Origin: Calliopum simillimum
Taxonomy: Eukaryota; Arthropoda; Insecta; Diptera; Lauxaniidae
Direction: 5' to 3'
DNA length: 64,000 nt
Assembly: GCA_951812925.1 (NCBI GenBank)
Contig: OX638370.1
Span: forward strand, 39,559,948-39,623,947
The translations under genes were made by a program, and so were the position numbers. Below the pieces are notes generated by a model that was not told the origin of the DNA, made no database searches, and worked only from the letters and a program-made list of their open reading frames with translations. Shown here one piece after another: positions 11,515-22,605 of this stretch (position 1 is its first letter; every line of letters begins with the position of its first letter).

Positions 11515-12854
11515 TCTGTGGAGTTTTTACAAAACAACATAACTCGAGATACAGTTAGAATTTAACCTCCAAGAATTAAACATGACCAAGTTAAAGATCG
11601 AAAGTTCACTCACTAGATTTCAATAAACATTTCGGGATTTGCTTTTCGTTTGCGGAAACCCTTTCTTACTCGGGATAAGACAACTAAATGTGCTTGTGTT
11701 GTAGGAACAAGTTAAGTTTAGTTCCCAAAGCCCAGTTTTCTTTAGAGTAAGATTAACTACAACAGCACCAAGAAATGAAGTGTCGCTTAGAGCTTGTTTC
11801 GGAGGTATACTCATATGCTGATATATCTTTTATTTAAACCTTGTGATGGAAAAAATAACGTTTAAAAACATAAAAAGGATAACTCGAAAACTATACCACA
11901 GATTTAAAGCTCTTGTACTGCAATTTTGTAGATTAGTTATTTACATACCTTTCATATGACAAGATTTTTCAAATCCATCCATGATGAACTAGGACGAACT
12001 AAGTCAAAGTAGTGATGGGTACTTTTACCAAGAAACATATTTCTAATAATATGAGATCACGGATGCGATAAAACTGTCTCAATGTATTCGAAACACCGGC
12101 CCAGGGTTCAGATATAAATGCTATTGAAATATTGTGGAGTTGTCTGGACGAAAAAGTTCGCCAGCACAACATTTCTTCAAAAACTGAGCTGAAAAGGGTA
12201 TTCATGGAAGAATGGGAAAAAATTTATCCGAGCTATTTCAAAAAACTAATTCAAAACGTGCCAAAAGGACTAACATGATAATCAAAATCAAAACAATGCA
12301 CAATAAACATTGAAATCATGTCATGTAAGTTGTACGACTTTGGCTTTGGAACTGAATATGCTTAATTTTTGTAACTATTTATTTTCAAAAATAATGGAAA
12401 ATTCCAAATGTGGTTTTTTGTTAAAATTGAAGGACTAAATATACTATTTAAAAATGTACTTCAAGTTTCTTAAAATAGTTTTGCATACTTAGTTTTGGGG
12501 AGTTGAAAAATAGTTTCTTTGATGTACGAGTTTGGCTTTGATCTACTGTATATCCGATCAATTTGATTACCTATTCGTTGTTAGAACTAAAAGCTTAGTG
12601 AAAAAATGTGATTTTAACAAAATTAGGGTTATACAAAAAATTCGCCTTATTTAACAAATTCGCCATTTTACGTTCGAATAATTCATGATCATGTGTTATG
12701 CGGCTGGCCTTATTTACAGCCCGCTAAAGAATTATTTGTAAAACATTGATTTAGTGTTCGTGTATGTCAAACACGTTTAATTTCTACATGAAAGAGTTTT
12801 GAGAAGCAGTTTTTCAGCTCTCCTGAAAAGTTCCAATTGCCAAAAATACACAGA
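11515..12854. mobile_element. Old Tc1-like element
   Basis: Left end TCTGTGGAGTTTTTACAAAA and right end ACACAGA. The left end and the TTTCAGCTCTCCTGAAAAGTT near the right end match the compact derivative at 36072-36461. A plus-strand transposase tail is readable at 12096-12278. The flanking dinucleotides are CA and TG rather than intact TA, as in a decayed copy. Confidence 0.6.
12096..12278 (+). pseudogene. Tc1-like transposase C-terminal remnant
   Basis: Open frame PAQGSDINAIEILWSCLDEK, then a basic helical stretch ending NVPKGLT and a TGA at 12276-12278. This matches the end of Tc1-family transposases, where SPDLNPIENLW surrounds the third catalytic acidic residue. The preceding catalytic core is not readable. 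It lies within the element 11515-12854 and is non-functional. Confidence 0.75.
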
Positions 12855-13444
12855 TGTGATATAGAAAGCCTTTCACTACTATGCAAAAACTGCAACCAAT
12901 ATGTTACAATATCTGAAAACATTTAAAATTTAAAATTTTTTCTTGAGTTCAGTTAAGGAATATCGTCCTTTTTTTGACCAAATTTTTAAATTCTTAATTT
13001 TAAGCATAAATATGTAATCAAATGTGTGACTCGCATCCAGTTTAGAAGATATATCTTTTATTATTTAAACCAGTATTAGGAATCCCTGAAGTATTGTCCT
13101 TTTAGGATTTTTCTTAAGAAGTTTATTTTATTTACTTATAGTTTTTTAAAATACCTTATATTTGTCACCATAATTTTCTAAATCCTTTCGGGTACTCCAA
13201 ACCTGTACCAGTTTTTACAAAATCAAATTTATCATAAAAACTATAAATGTATGAGCTACACTTTAAGATTACATTTTTGACCTTAAAGTGCTAGTTTCTC
13301 CAAAAGAATACAAATAAAAACCGGATCTTTATCCAATAACTGGACTTGCTACTGCCTTTTTATAAACATTTTTGAAACTGCTCCACTTAGGTCTTAAATT
13401 AATAAAAGTAGAAAAAATTTTGGTTTTATAGTAATTTATGAGTC
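12855..13444. other. Intergenic, nothing recognised
   Basis: AT-rich DNA without gene or repeat structure that I can support. Confidence 0.5.
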
Positions 13445-13754
13445 TGTCTATTCGGGGGGACTCGCGTACGCGAAAACTCAATTAGAGTACGCGAAAACTC
13501 AATTAGCGTACTCGAAATCCAGTTTTTACCCCCGGGACGCAGCTTCGTTTCAACAGTAATTTTACATAAAAGTAGGGGTAAGTGGGCGGCCTGCGGCCGC
13601 AGCTCAGGATTTAAGACATCCAACACCGGCTTCGCGGCGGCCTTCGGCCGCGGATCAGTATATAAATTAATCAAGTTCCCCGGGGGAAAGAACTTCTCTG
13701 GATTTCGCGTACGCTAATTGAGTTTTCGCGTACGCGAGTCCCCCCGAATAGACA
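13445..13754. mobile_element. GC-rich 310-bp inverted-repeat element
   Basis: Ends TGTCTATTCGGGGGGACTCG and its inverse CGAGTCCCCCCGAATAGACA. Inverted similarity continues inwards through CGTACGCGAAAACTCAATTA. The left arm has an extra direct copy of the ACGCGAAAACTCAATTA unit. The centre is very GC-rich for this genome and holds two hairpins, GCGGCCTGCGGCCGC and GGCCTTCGGCCGCGG. The flanks both contain TAATTTAT a few bases away, but no adjacent target duplication is clear. No transposase. Confidence 0.7.
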
Positions 13755-13943
13755 CTTCCTTAATTTATATGTCTAAAAACCAAAAGATTGAGTCACACAA
13801 TTTTAATTTTATACAAAAACTTTTAATTTAACTTTTAGTCATAATATAGTAAACACATTCTATGCAAAACTTCAAGATCTTATTCCACCAAAGTAATTGA
13901 TTTAAAAAAAAAAAGTTGAATAGTTATGAGAATTCATCTGAAC
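13755..13943. repeat. Outer left arm of the inverted Tc1-like pair
   Basis: Bases about 13850-13910 (ATGCAAAACTTCAAGATC) are the inverse of 16950-17012 (GATCTTGAAGTTTTGCAT). This marks the outer end of a composite Tc1-like structure that was later split by the hAT element. The last 8 bases, ATCTGAAC, are the hAT target duplication. Confidence 0.55.
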
Positions 13944-14127
13944 TAGGGATTTCAGTCCCGGGATTCCGGGATCCCGGGATTCGAGCTTTTTTGCAGTCCC
14001 GAAAATCCCGGGATTAGTGCTACCAATCCCGGGATTTCTTTTGTAAGTTTTTTAGGTTAGAAAAATTGTTAGAATGTTCCAAAAATCACCAACAAAAGTC
14101 TTACAACATTATGGTTAAATTGAACAT

Positions 14128-14368
14128 AATAAAGAGCTGAAGTTAATCTTAGATTGTAAAACGAGATGGAGTAGTCTTTTAGATATGCTGCAGCGCTTTA
14201 TTATGCTTGAGAGTAGCATAAAAACAGCTTGTATTGACTTAAAGGTTTCTTCGATCCACTGTAGCGAACTTAAAATTATTAAACAATTAGCTCGTACTCT
14301 TCAGCCAATCAAAATCACTATTGATATTATAAAGAAAGATAAATCTGCTTTGAGTAATATCATTTTTA
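14128..14368 (+). pseudogene. hAT transposase fragment
   Basis: About 80 residues are open in one frame. The block LDCKTRWSSLLDMLQRF matches the conserved TRWNS-like motif that precedes the dimerisation region of hAT transposases, followed by LKIIKQLARTLQPIKI. The BED finger, the catalytic residues and the C-terminal dimerisation helix are absent. The frame is cut by the MITE at 14370. Confidence 0.7.
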
Positions 14369-14369
14369 C

Positions 14370-14674
14370 TAAAAGGCACTTCTTATGTTTTTCTTTATGA
14401 TTTTTTCTCTGACTGTCAATTTTTTATTGTTTTTAATTTATGTTGTTGAAATTGTTTTAATTTTTTATTTTTCAAACAACATTTAAAAATTTGAAAACTC
14501 CTATGACTTCTATTTTCAAATAGACTCATATCTAATGCCAAAATAACTCATATGAGTTTTCTTCTGATAAATCATATGTGTAATAAATGTACATTCCCAC
14601 TATCAAAGTTGCCATATTTGGCAACTCATACGAGTTTCTGTATGACTTCTCAGATAGTCTGAAGCGGCTTTAAG
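14370..14674. mobile_element. MITE family B copy 2, nested in the hAT element
   Basis: Left end TAAAAGGCACTTCTTATG; right end ATAGTCTGAAGCGGCTTTAA. Same family as 9606-10112. It interrupts the hAT transposase remnant. Confidence 0.65.
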
Positions 14675-15871
14675 CTCGTGGAAAGGATTTTATTTGCACT
14701 TTCGTGAATCTGGCCTAAGAGCGACGATGTTTTTAGTGGTAACATTTTTTTTTCACCCTAAGGTCAGAACCAGAAATTTTTGAAAATTTCTTTTTTTTTC
14801 CATGATTCGAAAAAAAATAATTTTTCATGTCTCTGAAATCATTTAAAGGATATGGATGAGATGTGGTATGTGTATTAAGAGTCACAGGACAAATAATGTC
14901 TAAGGGAAAAATGGGCGGTCCCACGTCCTTAAAAAAGTATCATACCTCTGAAACTATCTAATGCACATAGATGAGTTTTGGTGCGCATATAATTTGCATC
15001 GGAACAATTTACATTCATTGGTTTAATTGGAAATGCTCTGCCCTCCGTACAAAAGAAGGTATCGCAACGCACACCGGGAAATGCTAGTCGCTCATAAAAT
15101 TAACTAAATGTGTCGTTTATTTGAATAGTAGTGCAATTCCATATAATTTGTTAAATTGATTTTGTTAAAAATTAATAAAATTAGTTTTTAACACAAAATT
15201 ATGTTAAAACATACTAAGGTAAAATTATTGCATGTATAGTTTTTTCAAAATCGCAGCCAATTCTACATAAATAGCCACTGTTTGAAGTATTCTTTTTGCA
15301 TTTCCCAATAATTGAAAAAATGGAGATAGAACTATAGCGCTCTAAGGTATCGATATGTATTTAACTAAGCATATAATGCAACAATGTACCTTTATGCTTG
15401 TTTTTGAAGTAAATAAATATTTATGAATTTTTGTTTTTTAAAAAAGGCGTGAATTGCTTAATAAAATGTACCTGCTTTAAGAAATTGTTCTTTTTAAATA
15501 AAATATCTTTGTAGGGGTGTAGTAGGGGTATATAAGACAAAATATTAGGAATTTTTAATACTAAATGCTGTTCTATTTACGAAGAAAACAAAATTCATAC
15601 AAATCCCGAAAAATCCCGGGATCCCGGGATTCAAAAATTTCTGATCCCGATATCCCGGGATCGCAAAAAGCCCAAAAATTGGAATCCCTAATCTGAACAT
15701 AAGATATAACAAAGCACATCCAAAAATAATTCACCCAAATTTAAAAACTTACTTTATATTAACTACACTTTAATAGTTGATTTCTTTTCCTTTAGACTTA
15801 CACACCAAATTCATCCTTCTCGGAATAGAATCAACTAGATTTTATGTAATCTCAGGAAAGATTTTGCTTCA

Positions 15872-16180
15872 TTATTCCCTAAAACCCAGTTTTTTTCTGT
15901 CAACATTTTCCCAAAAATGTTCAATAGGATTAAGATCTGATGATTCCGGCGGGAGACCAAGGGTCTTAGGAGTGTGATGTAGAAACAATTCCTTGACAAT
16001 TTTGAACGTTTGTTTTATATCGTTATCCTGCTGGATGTTCCAGTTGCTTGATACATCGAATAGAGCTTCAAGCGCAGTTAAAATGGCGGAAGTAAATGCA
16101 CATACATCATGTACACCTATCATGGGAGCACTCCATAAAATCGGTTTACGTGGAAGAAAACAACGCAAGAAGCAATTCAT
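15872..16180 (-). pseudogene. Tc1-like transposase C-terminal remnant, minus strand
   Basis: The frame contains NIQQDNDIKQTFKIVKEL and SSDLNPIEHFWENVDRKK, matching the QQDNDPKH and SPDLNPIEHLW motifs around the second and third catalytic acidic residues of Tc1 transposases. The ATG used by the frame is not a true start. The N-terminal DNA-binding part and first catalytic residue are missing. Confidence 0.75.
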
Positions 16181-16194
16181 AACAAAATTTAACG

Positions 16195-16770
16195 AGAAGA
16201 AGCGAATGGTTGTCGCTAGAAATTAGAGAAATGAGGCTCCACCTTTTTGGGAAAACATTTAATTCACTGACGAAAGCATATTTGAAATTATTCACGCAAA
16301 AGTCACTTTTTTTGGTGGGAACCAAAAACTAAGCCTTCAGTAAAGAATGTATTATAAACACGGTGGATGATTGGTTATGGTTTGGGGCTGTATGGCGGCA
16401 CCGGTGTGTCGCCATCCTTTTTTCTTTGATTTTATAATGAATAAACAGATTATTTCAATATTTTAAAAAACAATTTTGCCGATTATGTAAAGAAATCGGG
16501 CCTATCTAGTAACTGGATCTTCCAGCAAAGTATGTTTACTATAACACACTCCTAAGATCCCTGGTAACCCGTCGCAGTCCCAAGATCTTAATTTTATTGA
16601 AAATTTGTGGGAAAATGTTGAAACAATAATCAGAGAGAGGACTATTTCTAGCAAAACAGTTTTTTAGGGAATAATGAAGCGAAATCTCCTGATATAACAA
16701 AAAATCTGGTCGATTCTATTCCTAGAAGGCTGAATGTTGCGTGTAAGTCTAAAGAAAAAGAAATCGAATA
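16195..16770 (+). pseudogene. Tc1-like transposase remnant, plus strand, broken
   Basis: Pieces in shifted frames are readable: FTDESIFEI around 16260-16290 (first catalytic region), a GYGLGLYGG piece near 16375, and SQDLNFIENLWENVE near 16580-16620. Several frame breaks. It faces away from the minus-strand relic at 15872-16180. Confidence 0.65.
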
Positions 16771-17050
16771 TTAAAGCGTAATATAAGGTTAGTTTTTGTA
16801 ATTACATCAACTTCTCTCTTTTTTTTTTTTTGACGCGTATAATCCGGTCGATTTTTAATTTGGAATAATTATTTTTAGTTGTTTTGTTTTATTCTTATGT
16901 CCAGTTCAATTTTCATTTAATAACTGTTGACTTATGCGTTATTACAGTTTATTTTAAATCAATTACTTAATTGCAATGAGATCTTGAAGTTTTGCATAAA
17001 ATGTGTTAACTTCATTGTGATGCTCACAGTATATTTGCAAAATTCGATGT

Positions 17051-17172
17051 TTATATAAATCTTTTATGACAATTTGAGGATTGTCTAAAACACGGCTATG
17101 GTTTTCCACCACGAAGACTTCATACCAATCGTGTTATAATAAATAGGAGAGAAAAATAATTAATTTTATTAA
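17051..17172. other. Intergenic, nothing recognised
   Basis: Short AT-rich spacer. Its last four bases are the TTAA target of the next element. Confidence 0.4.
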
Positions 17173-17506
17173 CCCTTTCGACCCGGAGTAAAACTTTGGG
17201 GTGCACAATATTTGTGATAGGTTAATCCTAGAAACTAAATTTAAATAAAATGTTTGACCGTCTCTAAATTCAAGTTTTCACCGCTGGAGGCGCTTCCGGT
17301 CTGTACTCCGAACAGTTTTTTTTAATTTGAATTTTCGGGATACATTGTCCTTGGAGTGGTTATAAGAAAAAAACAGTGGTTACTAAAAATTGCATTAATT
17401 TTAATAAATTCATTCAATTTAAGTGACGTTAATAACCGAGTTATTTTATTCAAAAGTATTTGTTCAAAAATTTTTGGGATATATAGTCCCAACCGGTTCG
17501 AAAGGG
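17173..17506. mobile_element. piggyBac-type MITE, 334 bp
   Basis: TTAA at 17169-17172 and 17507-17510. Ends CCCTTTCGACCCGG and CCGGTTCGAAAGGG. TTAA duplication with CCC/GGG termini is the hallmark of piggyBac-family elements. No coding capacity. Confidence 0.85.
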
Positions 17507-17510
17507 TTAA

Positions 17511-19732
17511 ACTATTTATTCCCTTGCTATAAAATTTAAAACCACCAAATGTCTTCACCAAACTTTTTCAATTCGCATTCAAAGTTGAGTAGTTCAAGTA
17601 CCTAGAACCAAAAATATGATTTCGAAATTGGCACAACTTGATGGCTAGAATTTATAAATTTCAATTGGAAGATATTAGAAAAAGTTTTTGAAAGAAAAAA
17701 AAATATTTTGGTAGAACATTGCAATAATTTTGTTTGTTTTTAAGAAGCCAAAACTTCCCGAAAAGTTGCGCGAACATTCAAATGTACGACTTCACGCTTA
17801 AATTCGTATTTGTTCTGCATCAAATGTTTGATTACATCAAGTACCTCTTTTTACGATATCTAATTCGACATGTGTTAAAAACAAATCAAGACGTAGCAAA
17901 TGGCAACCAACTGAAAAAAATCTATCTGGTGGAACGATTAAAACCGTTCCCCTATTTAAAATCACATGCAAAAAGTAACGAATTGGTTTAATAAGTTCTT
18001 TCGATACGTTTGCAATATCTGTGAAATTACAATTCAAGCCGCGGAACATTCTGCATTTCTACTTTTCCGCAGTTTGTGTCTAAGTAGCACAACTTTTTAT
18101 CGAGAATTATTTCCGCATCGATTGAGTAGTGTAAGATATGTGCGGAAATTTTCTAAGTGCGAACAGCTGATTTGATGCACATTTGATTTGATTTTGATGT
18201 AGGAAATATTAAGATCGTAAAAAGTATAGAACGCGCAAACATAAACAACTCAAAAAGGTTTAAAAACAATTTTGAACTATAAATCAGCTGTTTATTAACA
18301 CTCTTTTACACAGTTTGATTTATGGGGCGCTCATTCATTTTGTGGAATTTCAAAATGCAGTTTTCTGCGTTTTGAATGAGTCGCAAATAGTACTAGTTTA
18401 CTTAAATTTTTTAAAATTTCATATAAATAATGCACTTTTAATAAACGAATAGAAATTAAAGCAATTTTTCACATCGATTAAAACAAAATTTTTACACAGA
18501 ATTATTCTCTGAAATCTCCACAATGTTTCCATGAAATTACAATATTGGTGATGGTCTACGAATATATTTTTTTACGAATCTTTTCATTCCAAGAAAGAAT
18601 ATGTAAACAAAAGTTATCGTTCGGATCTATTTTCGGGGATATAGTTAACCATCCGGATATAGCTTTTACAAAGCCTTGGATGGATATTAGACCTATCGTT
18701 AAAATCAAAAATGAAAAAAACTTTGCTCCCAGTGGCAAATTTGTTGTATCTCTGAAACTATTTGGCAAAAAAATTTTCCCAGTGCCAATTAGATATGTAC
18801 CAAACCTCATTTACCTGAGTCAAATATTTTCAGAGATACGACAAATTTCGGGTGAAGGGAGCGTGGCACTGCCCATTTTTTTATTGGATACTATTTACTC
18901 AAGTATTGTTCATATTTGTACTAAATCTCATCCTCCTATGTAAAATATTTTCTAAGATAGGATTGATTGCTCCTAATTTTCATATAAATAGCGTTTTTCC
19001 GACCTTTAACGGCCTGCGGGCACGATCAAATATGTTCCGTTCCGAACCAAATTTTTTTTTGCTTGGTGTCTATACCTAGGGGACCAAAATAAGAACAGAA
19101 AAAGATACTGCTTCTATATCAACTAAGTACCTTAAATTGGTTTAACATTTTTACAGTGCCATATCCTGTTCGCTTTACTTTACCTGAAATCAAATCTTAT
19201 TCACATGTGTCAAATAGTTTCAGAGATATGACAAATTTGATTTTTTAAGAGGGAGAGGCGTGGTCCCGCCCATTTTTTAGAATTTTTTTTTTCCCAGTGC
19301 CAATTACATATGTACCGAATCTCATTTCCCTGAGTCCAATATTTCTAGAGATATTAGAATTTCGGGTCGAGGGGGCGTGGCATCGCCCATTTTTTTATTG
19401 AAAGCAATTTGCTTAAGCATTGTTCATATACATACCAAATCTCATTCACTTATGTCAAATAGTTTCAAAGATAGGACTGATTCTTGCGATTAAAGCCCCA
19501 TTTTTCCGTATGAATAGCGTTTTTCCGACCTTCAACGGCCTTGCGGCACGGTCAAATATTTTCCGATCGGGACCAAAATTTGTATGCTTGATACACCAAT
19601 AAAAAACTTTTTAGCCCCTGAGAGTAACGTTCTTTTCATTTTTAATTTTTCCCATATAACTAATGATAGGTCTAATGGACATCAAAAATATTGTATTGGT
19701 GTCATATGAAAAGTATTTTCTAGTTGACACGA
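17511..19732. other. Intergenic, dispersed repeat fragments
   Basis: No gene seen. About 18840-19600 has GGCGTGGCA-(C/T)CGCCCATTTTT modules in two diverged copies (around 18850-19070 and 19370-19580), the same style of repeat as in the Spred intron at 29-35 kb. 17580-18500 shows nothing I recognise. Confidence 0.45.
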
Positions 19733-21086
19733 TAGCCCAGGAAAATAAGACGAAAAAAGAGCTTCTGTGCGAAATAATTCCCAGTGGAAATTTTTCACCG
19801 GAATTGCCTTTATTTATGCATGATACACAAACTGTGAAAAGTCCATTGCAAAGTCGTGTGCGCATAAAAAGTTATTAAGGCTCAAAGGTCGCTAAAATCA
19901 GTTTTTTGCAAATATCTCGCTTATGCGAACTTTTACAGAAAAATGTTGGTCTCCAATTTTGTAGCACAGGAAATTTCCTACAAAAGTACGTTAATAGTAT
20001 TTGCGTACGACTTCTAGTTTAGGAGATCACCCAATTTAAAAAGTTGTTAACAGTTATGATATGAAATACTACCTATGAGTTCATATTAAAATATCTTACT
20101 TTTTAAATTGCAATAACTCTTCAATAAGAAGTTAAATAAACAAAATTAAAATGCCGTTTGAAAGATAATTTAATTTTCTATATACCATAAAATTTTTTTT
20201 TTTCGAACGGCTTATGACCTTAAAAATATTCTTGAATAACCGTTAAGGCTTCGAAATTACTGGTTTTTTAAGGATATCTGCGAATTGGTAAGTACTACGA
20301 TAAAAAGTAATGCGACCAAATTTGTAGAGAATTACAAGATCTACAAAAAATAAGCGATATGTGTACACATAGAAGTAACCGTTTAGAAGATATTCCAAAA
20401 AACCCTTAAAATGCCAAAAAACCGGTTTCTATTGAATATCTTCTAAACGGTTACTTCTATGTGTACATATATCGCTTATTTTTTGTAGATCTTGTAATTC
20501 TCTACTAATTTGGTCCCATTACTTTTTATCGCAGTACTTACCAATTCGCAGATATCCTTAAAAAACCAGTAATTTCGAAGCCTTAACGGTTATTCAAGAA
20601 TATTTTTAAGGTCATGAGCCGTTCGGAAAAAAATTTTTGTACAGTATATAGAAAATTAAATTATCTTTCAAACGGCATTTTAATTTTGTTTATACAACTT
20701 CTCATTGAAGAGTTATTGCAATTCAAAAAGTAAGATATTTTAATATGAACTCATAGGTAGTATTTCATATCATAACTGTTAACAACTTTTTAAATTGGGT
20801 GATCTCCTAAACTAGAAGTTGTACGCAAATACTTTTAACGTACTTTTGTAGGAAATTTCTTGTGCTACAAAATTGGAGACCAACATTTTTCTGTAAAAGT
20901 TAGCATTAGCGAGATATTTGCAAAAAACTGATTTTAGCAACCTTTGAGCCTTAAAAACTTTTTATGCGCACACGACTTTGCAATGGACTTTTCACAGTTT
21001 GTGTATCATGCATAAATAAAGACAATTCTGGTGGAAAATTTCCACTGGGAATTTTTTCGCAGAAAATGTCTTATTTTCCTGGGCTA
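19733..21086. repeat. Large palindrome (foldback), arms about 660 bp
   Basis: Left arm 19733-20394 and right arm 20435-21086 are inverted copies around about 20415. At the centre GTAACCGTTTAGAAGATATT faces AATATCTTCTAAACGGTTAC, and at the outside TAGCCCAGGAAAATAAGAC faces GTCTTATTTTCCTGGGCTA. Parts of the arms (ATGCGCATAAAAAGTTATT, CACCGGAAT) resemble the arms of the palindrome 48799-50418, so the two are probably related. No terminal CACAGTG or target duplication is visible here. No coding. Confidence 0.85.
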
Positions 21087-22109
21087 CGAGGAAATTTTTC
21101 GAACAAATTTTTTAATTTTGTATGAGAAACAACAACAAAGTTTCTATTCGTTTCACTCCTTTTGCCTACAAACTCAGAGAATTTGTTTGAAAAATTTCCA
21201 CGTGTAAACTAGGAATATTTTATTAAGATATAAAATTGCCGTACAAAAGTTTGTAATTTGCCAAACATTATCCCTCCCAAATTATTGTCGATATAGTTCC
21301 TTTCAGAAACTTCATTTTTGGAATTGTATTGTATGATAGGGAATTCGAGAAAGAATTAACGAGAGCTTATGAAAAAAAACTATTTTGAGTCACAAAATAC
21401 AAAAAAAAAAATAATTAGAGTTTCAGGAAGTTGTTAGGAAGTCATTTCATCACTTATTTTAGTTTCTTATGCTGAAATAGGTACAGATGAGCCATCTTTA
21501 TTGTCAGCCTTAATATGTCTAGGCTTATTTTTTTTCTGACAGCTTTCAATTATTATGCATTCCTCTTGCCAAGCCCATCAAATGCATAAGAGTATGTACC
21601 ATGAATTCAGTATTCAGTTTTTAAATTATTTGTTTAAACATATGTATAGTTATTGCGTAAGTTTCTTGTTTTATTGAAATATATCTACAAAAATGGCAAA
21701 AGCTGCTATCGTCGCATGTTTTCATAATTTTTCAGGGGAGCAAATTTTAATTTTCAATTGATATGAAAAAATCACAAAATCCAGTTTTTAAAGTTGTTTT
21801 TCTAAGGAACTACAAGTCCTAGAGCAAATCTGATTTTGGCAGCTTGTAAATCTAACCGAGAACAATACCCTGGACTACATAACTCAATTTCACAAAAACT
21901 GCTCGATAACTAGTTTTGCCATCTTTGCACAGATATAGAAATATTTGTAGACGTTCTACATTGTCGCCGCCATATCCTCTGCTTTTCTCCTTGTCTGAAG
22001 TATTTTTCATATTTGGCTTTTTCTACTTCAGCTATTAAGTATTATTTTTTGTCTCGCCCACAATTGTTTTATGTTATTCTTATATTTATTTTCTTATTTC
22101 TTTGTTTTG
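21087..22109. other. Intergenic upstream of Spred, nothing recognised
   Basis: No repeat or gene recognised. Part of it may be Spred promoter sequence. Confidence 0.4.
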
Positions 22110-22585
22110 TTTCATTTACATAGCAAAAGAAAATAGTTACAAACAATTTTTGCAAATAAGCACAAAAATCAACAGCGATTAATTTGAAGCAACAACGGCA
22201 GCACAAAAAAATTCTATATCGAATGATAAAATACTCTTTCGAGTAGTGATCCAGTTCTTTTTTTTTTTTATTTTATCGCGCGAAAAGTATTCGAAATTGA
22301 TCTCTTATTACTTGTTGTGGTGTGTATTTTACGGACTCTTCACTAACTCTTTGGCGTGTAAGTGTTAAGAAGACAACAGTCACGGCGGTGGCGGTATTAT
22401 CGGCAAAAAAAGTGGCAGTGGCAGTGAGAGTGGCAGTATCAGCGTCAACTCTGGAGCTGAAACACTTCATTTCGTGTGCCAATTGTGTCTCGGTTTGGAA
22501 AGATCTGAATGTCTTTATGCTTTAATCATGGTGAAATTGACCGCCGCAATACGCTATAACACTAGAATCTTTCTGATTACAAATC
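22110..22585 (+). promoter_or_regulatory. Candidate Spred 5' leader with an overlapping upstream ORF
   Basis: The sequence directly before the Spred start looks like a fly leader (AACAATTTTTGCAAATAAGC, GCAACAACGGCAGCACAA, then a GTGGCAGTGGCAG stretch). An upstream ORF of 24 codons starts at ATG 22528 and stops at TGA 22600-22602, overlapping the Spred ATG (22586) in another frame. If translated it would lower Spred initiation. The transcription start is not determined. Confidence 0.45.
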
Positions 22586-22605
22586 ATGACAGAAGGACAT
22601 GAAAG
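22586..22605 (+). CDS. Spred: Spred, first coding exon (20 nt)
   Basis: ATG ACA GAA GGA CAT GAA AG, followed by donor GTGAGT at 22606. It encodes MTEGHE plus two bases of a serine codon completed by the first base of exon 2 (AG+C), giving MTEGHESDFLVTVRAQ across the junction. Such a short Met-Thr-Glu start before the EVH1 domain is the usual SPRED arrangement. The link to exon 2, 29.3 kb downstream, rests on phase, strand and protein logic, not on a transcript. The overlapping upstream ORF begins 58 nt before this ATG. Confidence 0.75.

Larger units (their letters stand above)
13944..15690. mobile_element. hAT-type element, non-autonomous
   Basis: Perfect 8-bp target duplication ATCTGAAC at 13936-13943 and 15691-15698, the length typical of hAT elements. 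Ends TAGGGATT and AATCCCTA. Both subterminal regions are packed with CCCGGGATTCCGGGATCCCG-like repeats. The interior has a short transposase remnant and a nested family B MITE. It is inserted in an inverted Tc1-like structure, so it is younger than that. Confidence 0.85.
15699..17050. mobile_element. Two Tc1-like relics in inverted orientation
   Basis: The left part (15775-15970) and right part (16540-16775) are inverted copies that share their outer sequence, for example GATTTCTTTTCCTTTAGACT against AGTCTAAAGAAAAAGAAATC. Together with 13850-13943 this forms a foldback of two transposon 3' halves facing outwards. Decayed; no full transposase. Confidence 0.6.

Noticed and set aside
13426..13674. 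82-codon minus-strand frame with RPKAAAKP
   Set aside because: Product of the GC-rich inverted-repeat element; internal repeats explain the open frame.
18545..18943. 132-codon plus-strand frame
   Set aside because: Overlaps GGCGTGGCACTGCCCA repeat modules and an opposite open frame; repeat-derived.
19733..21086. Assembly artefact (false inverted duplication)
   Set aside because: The arms differ by substitutions and small indels, so the palindrome is real and aged.
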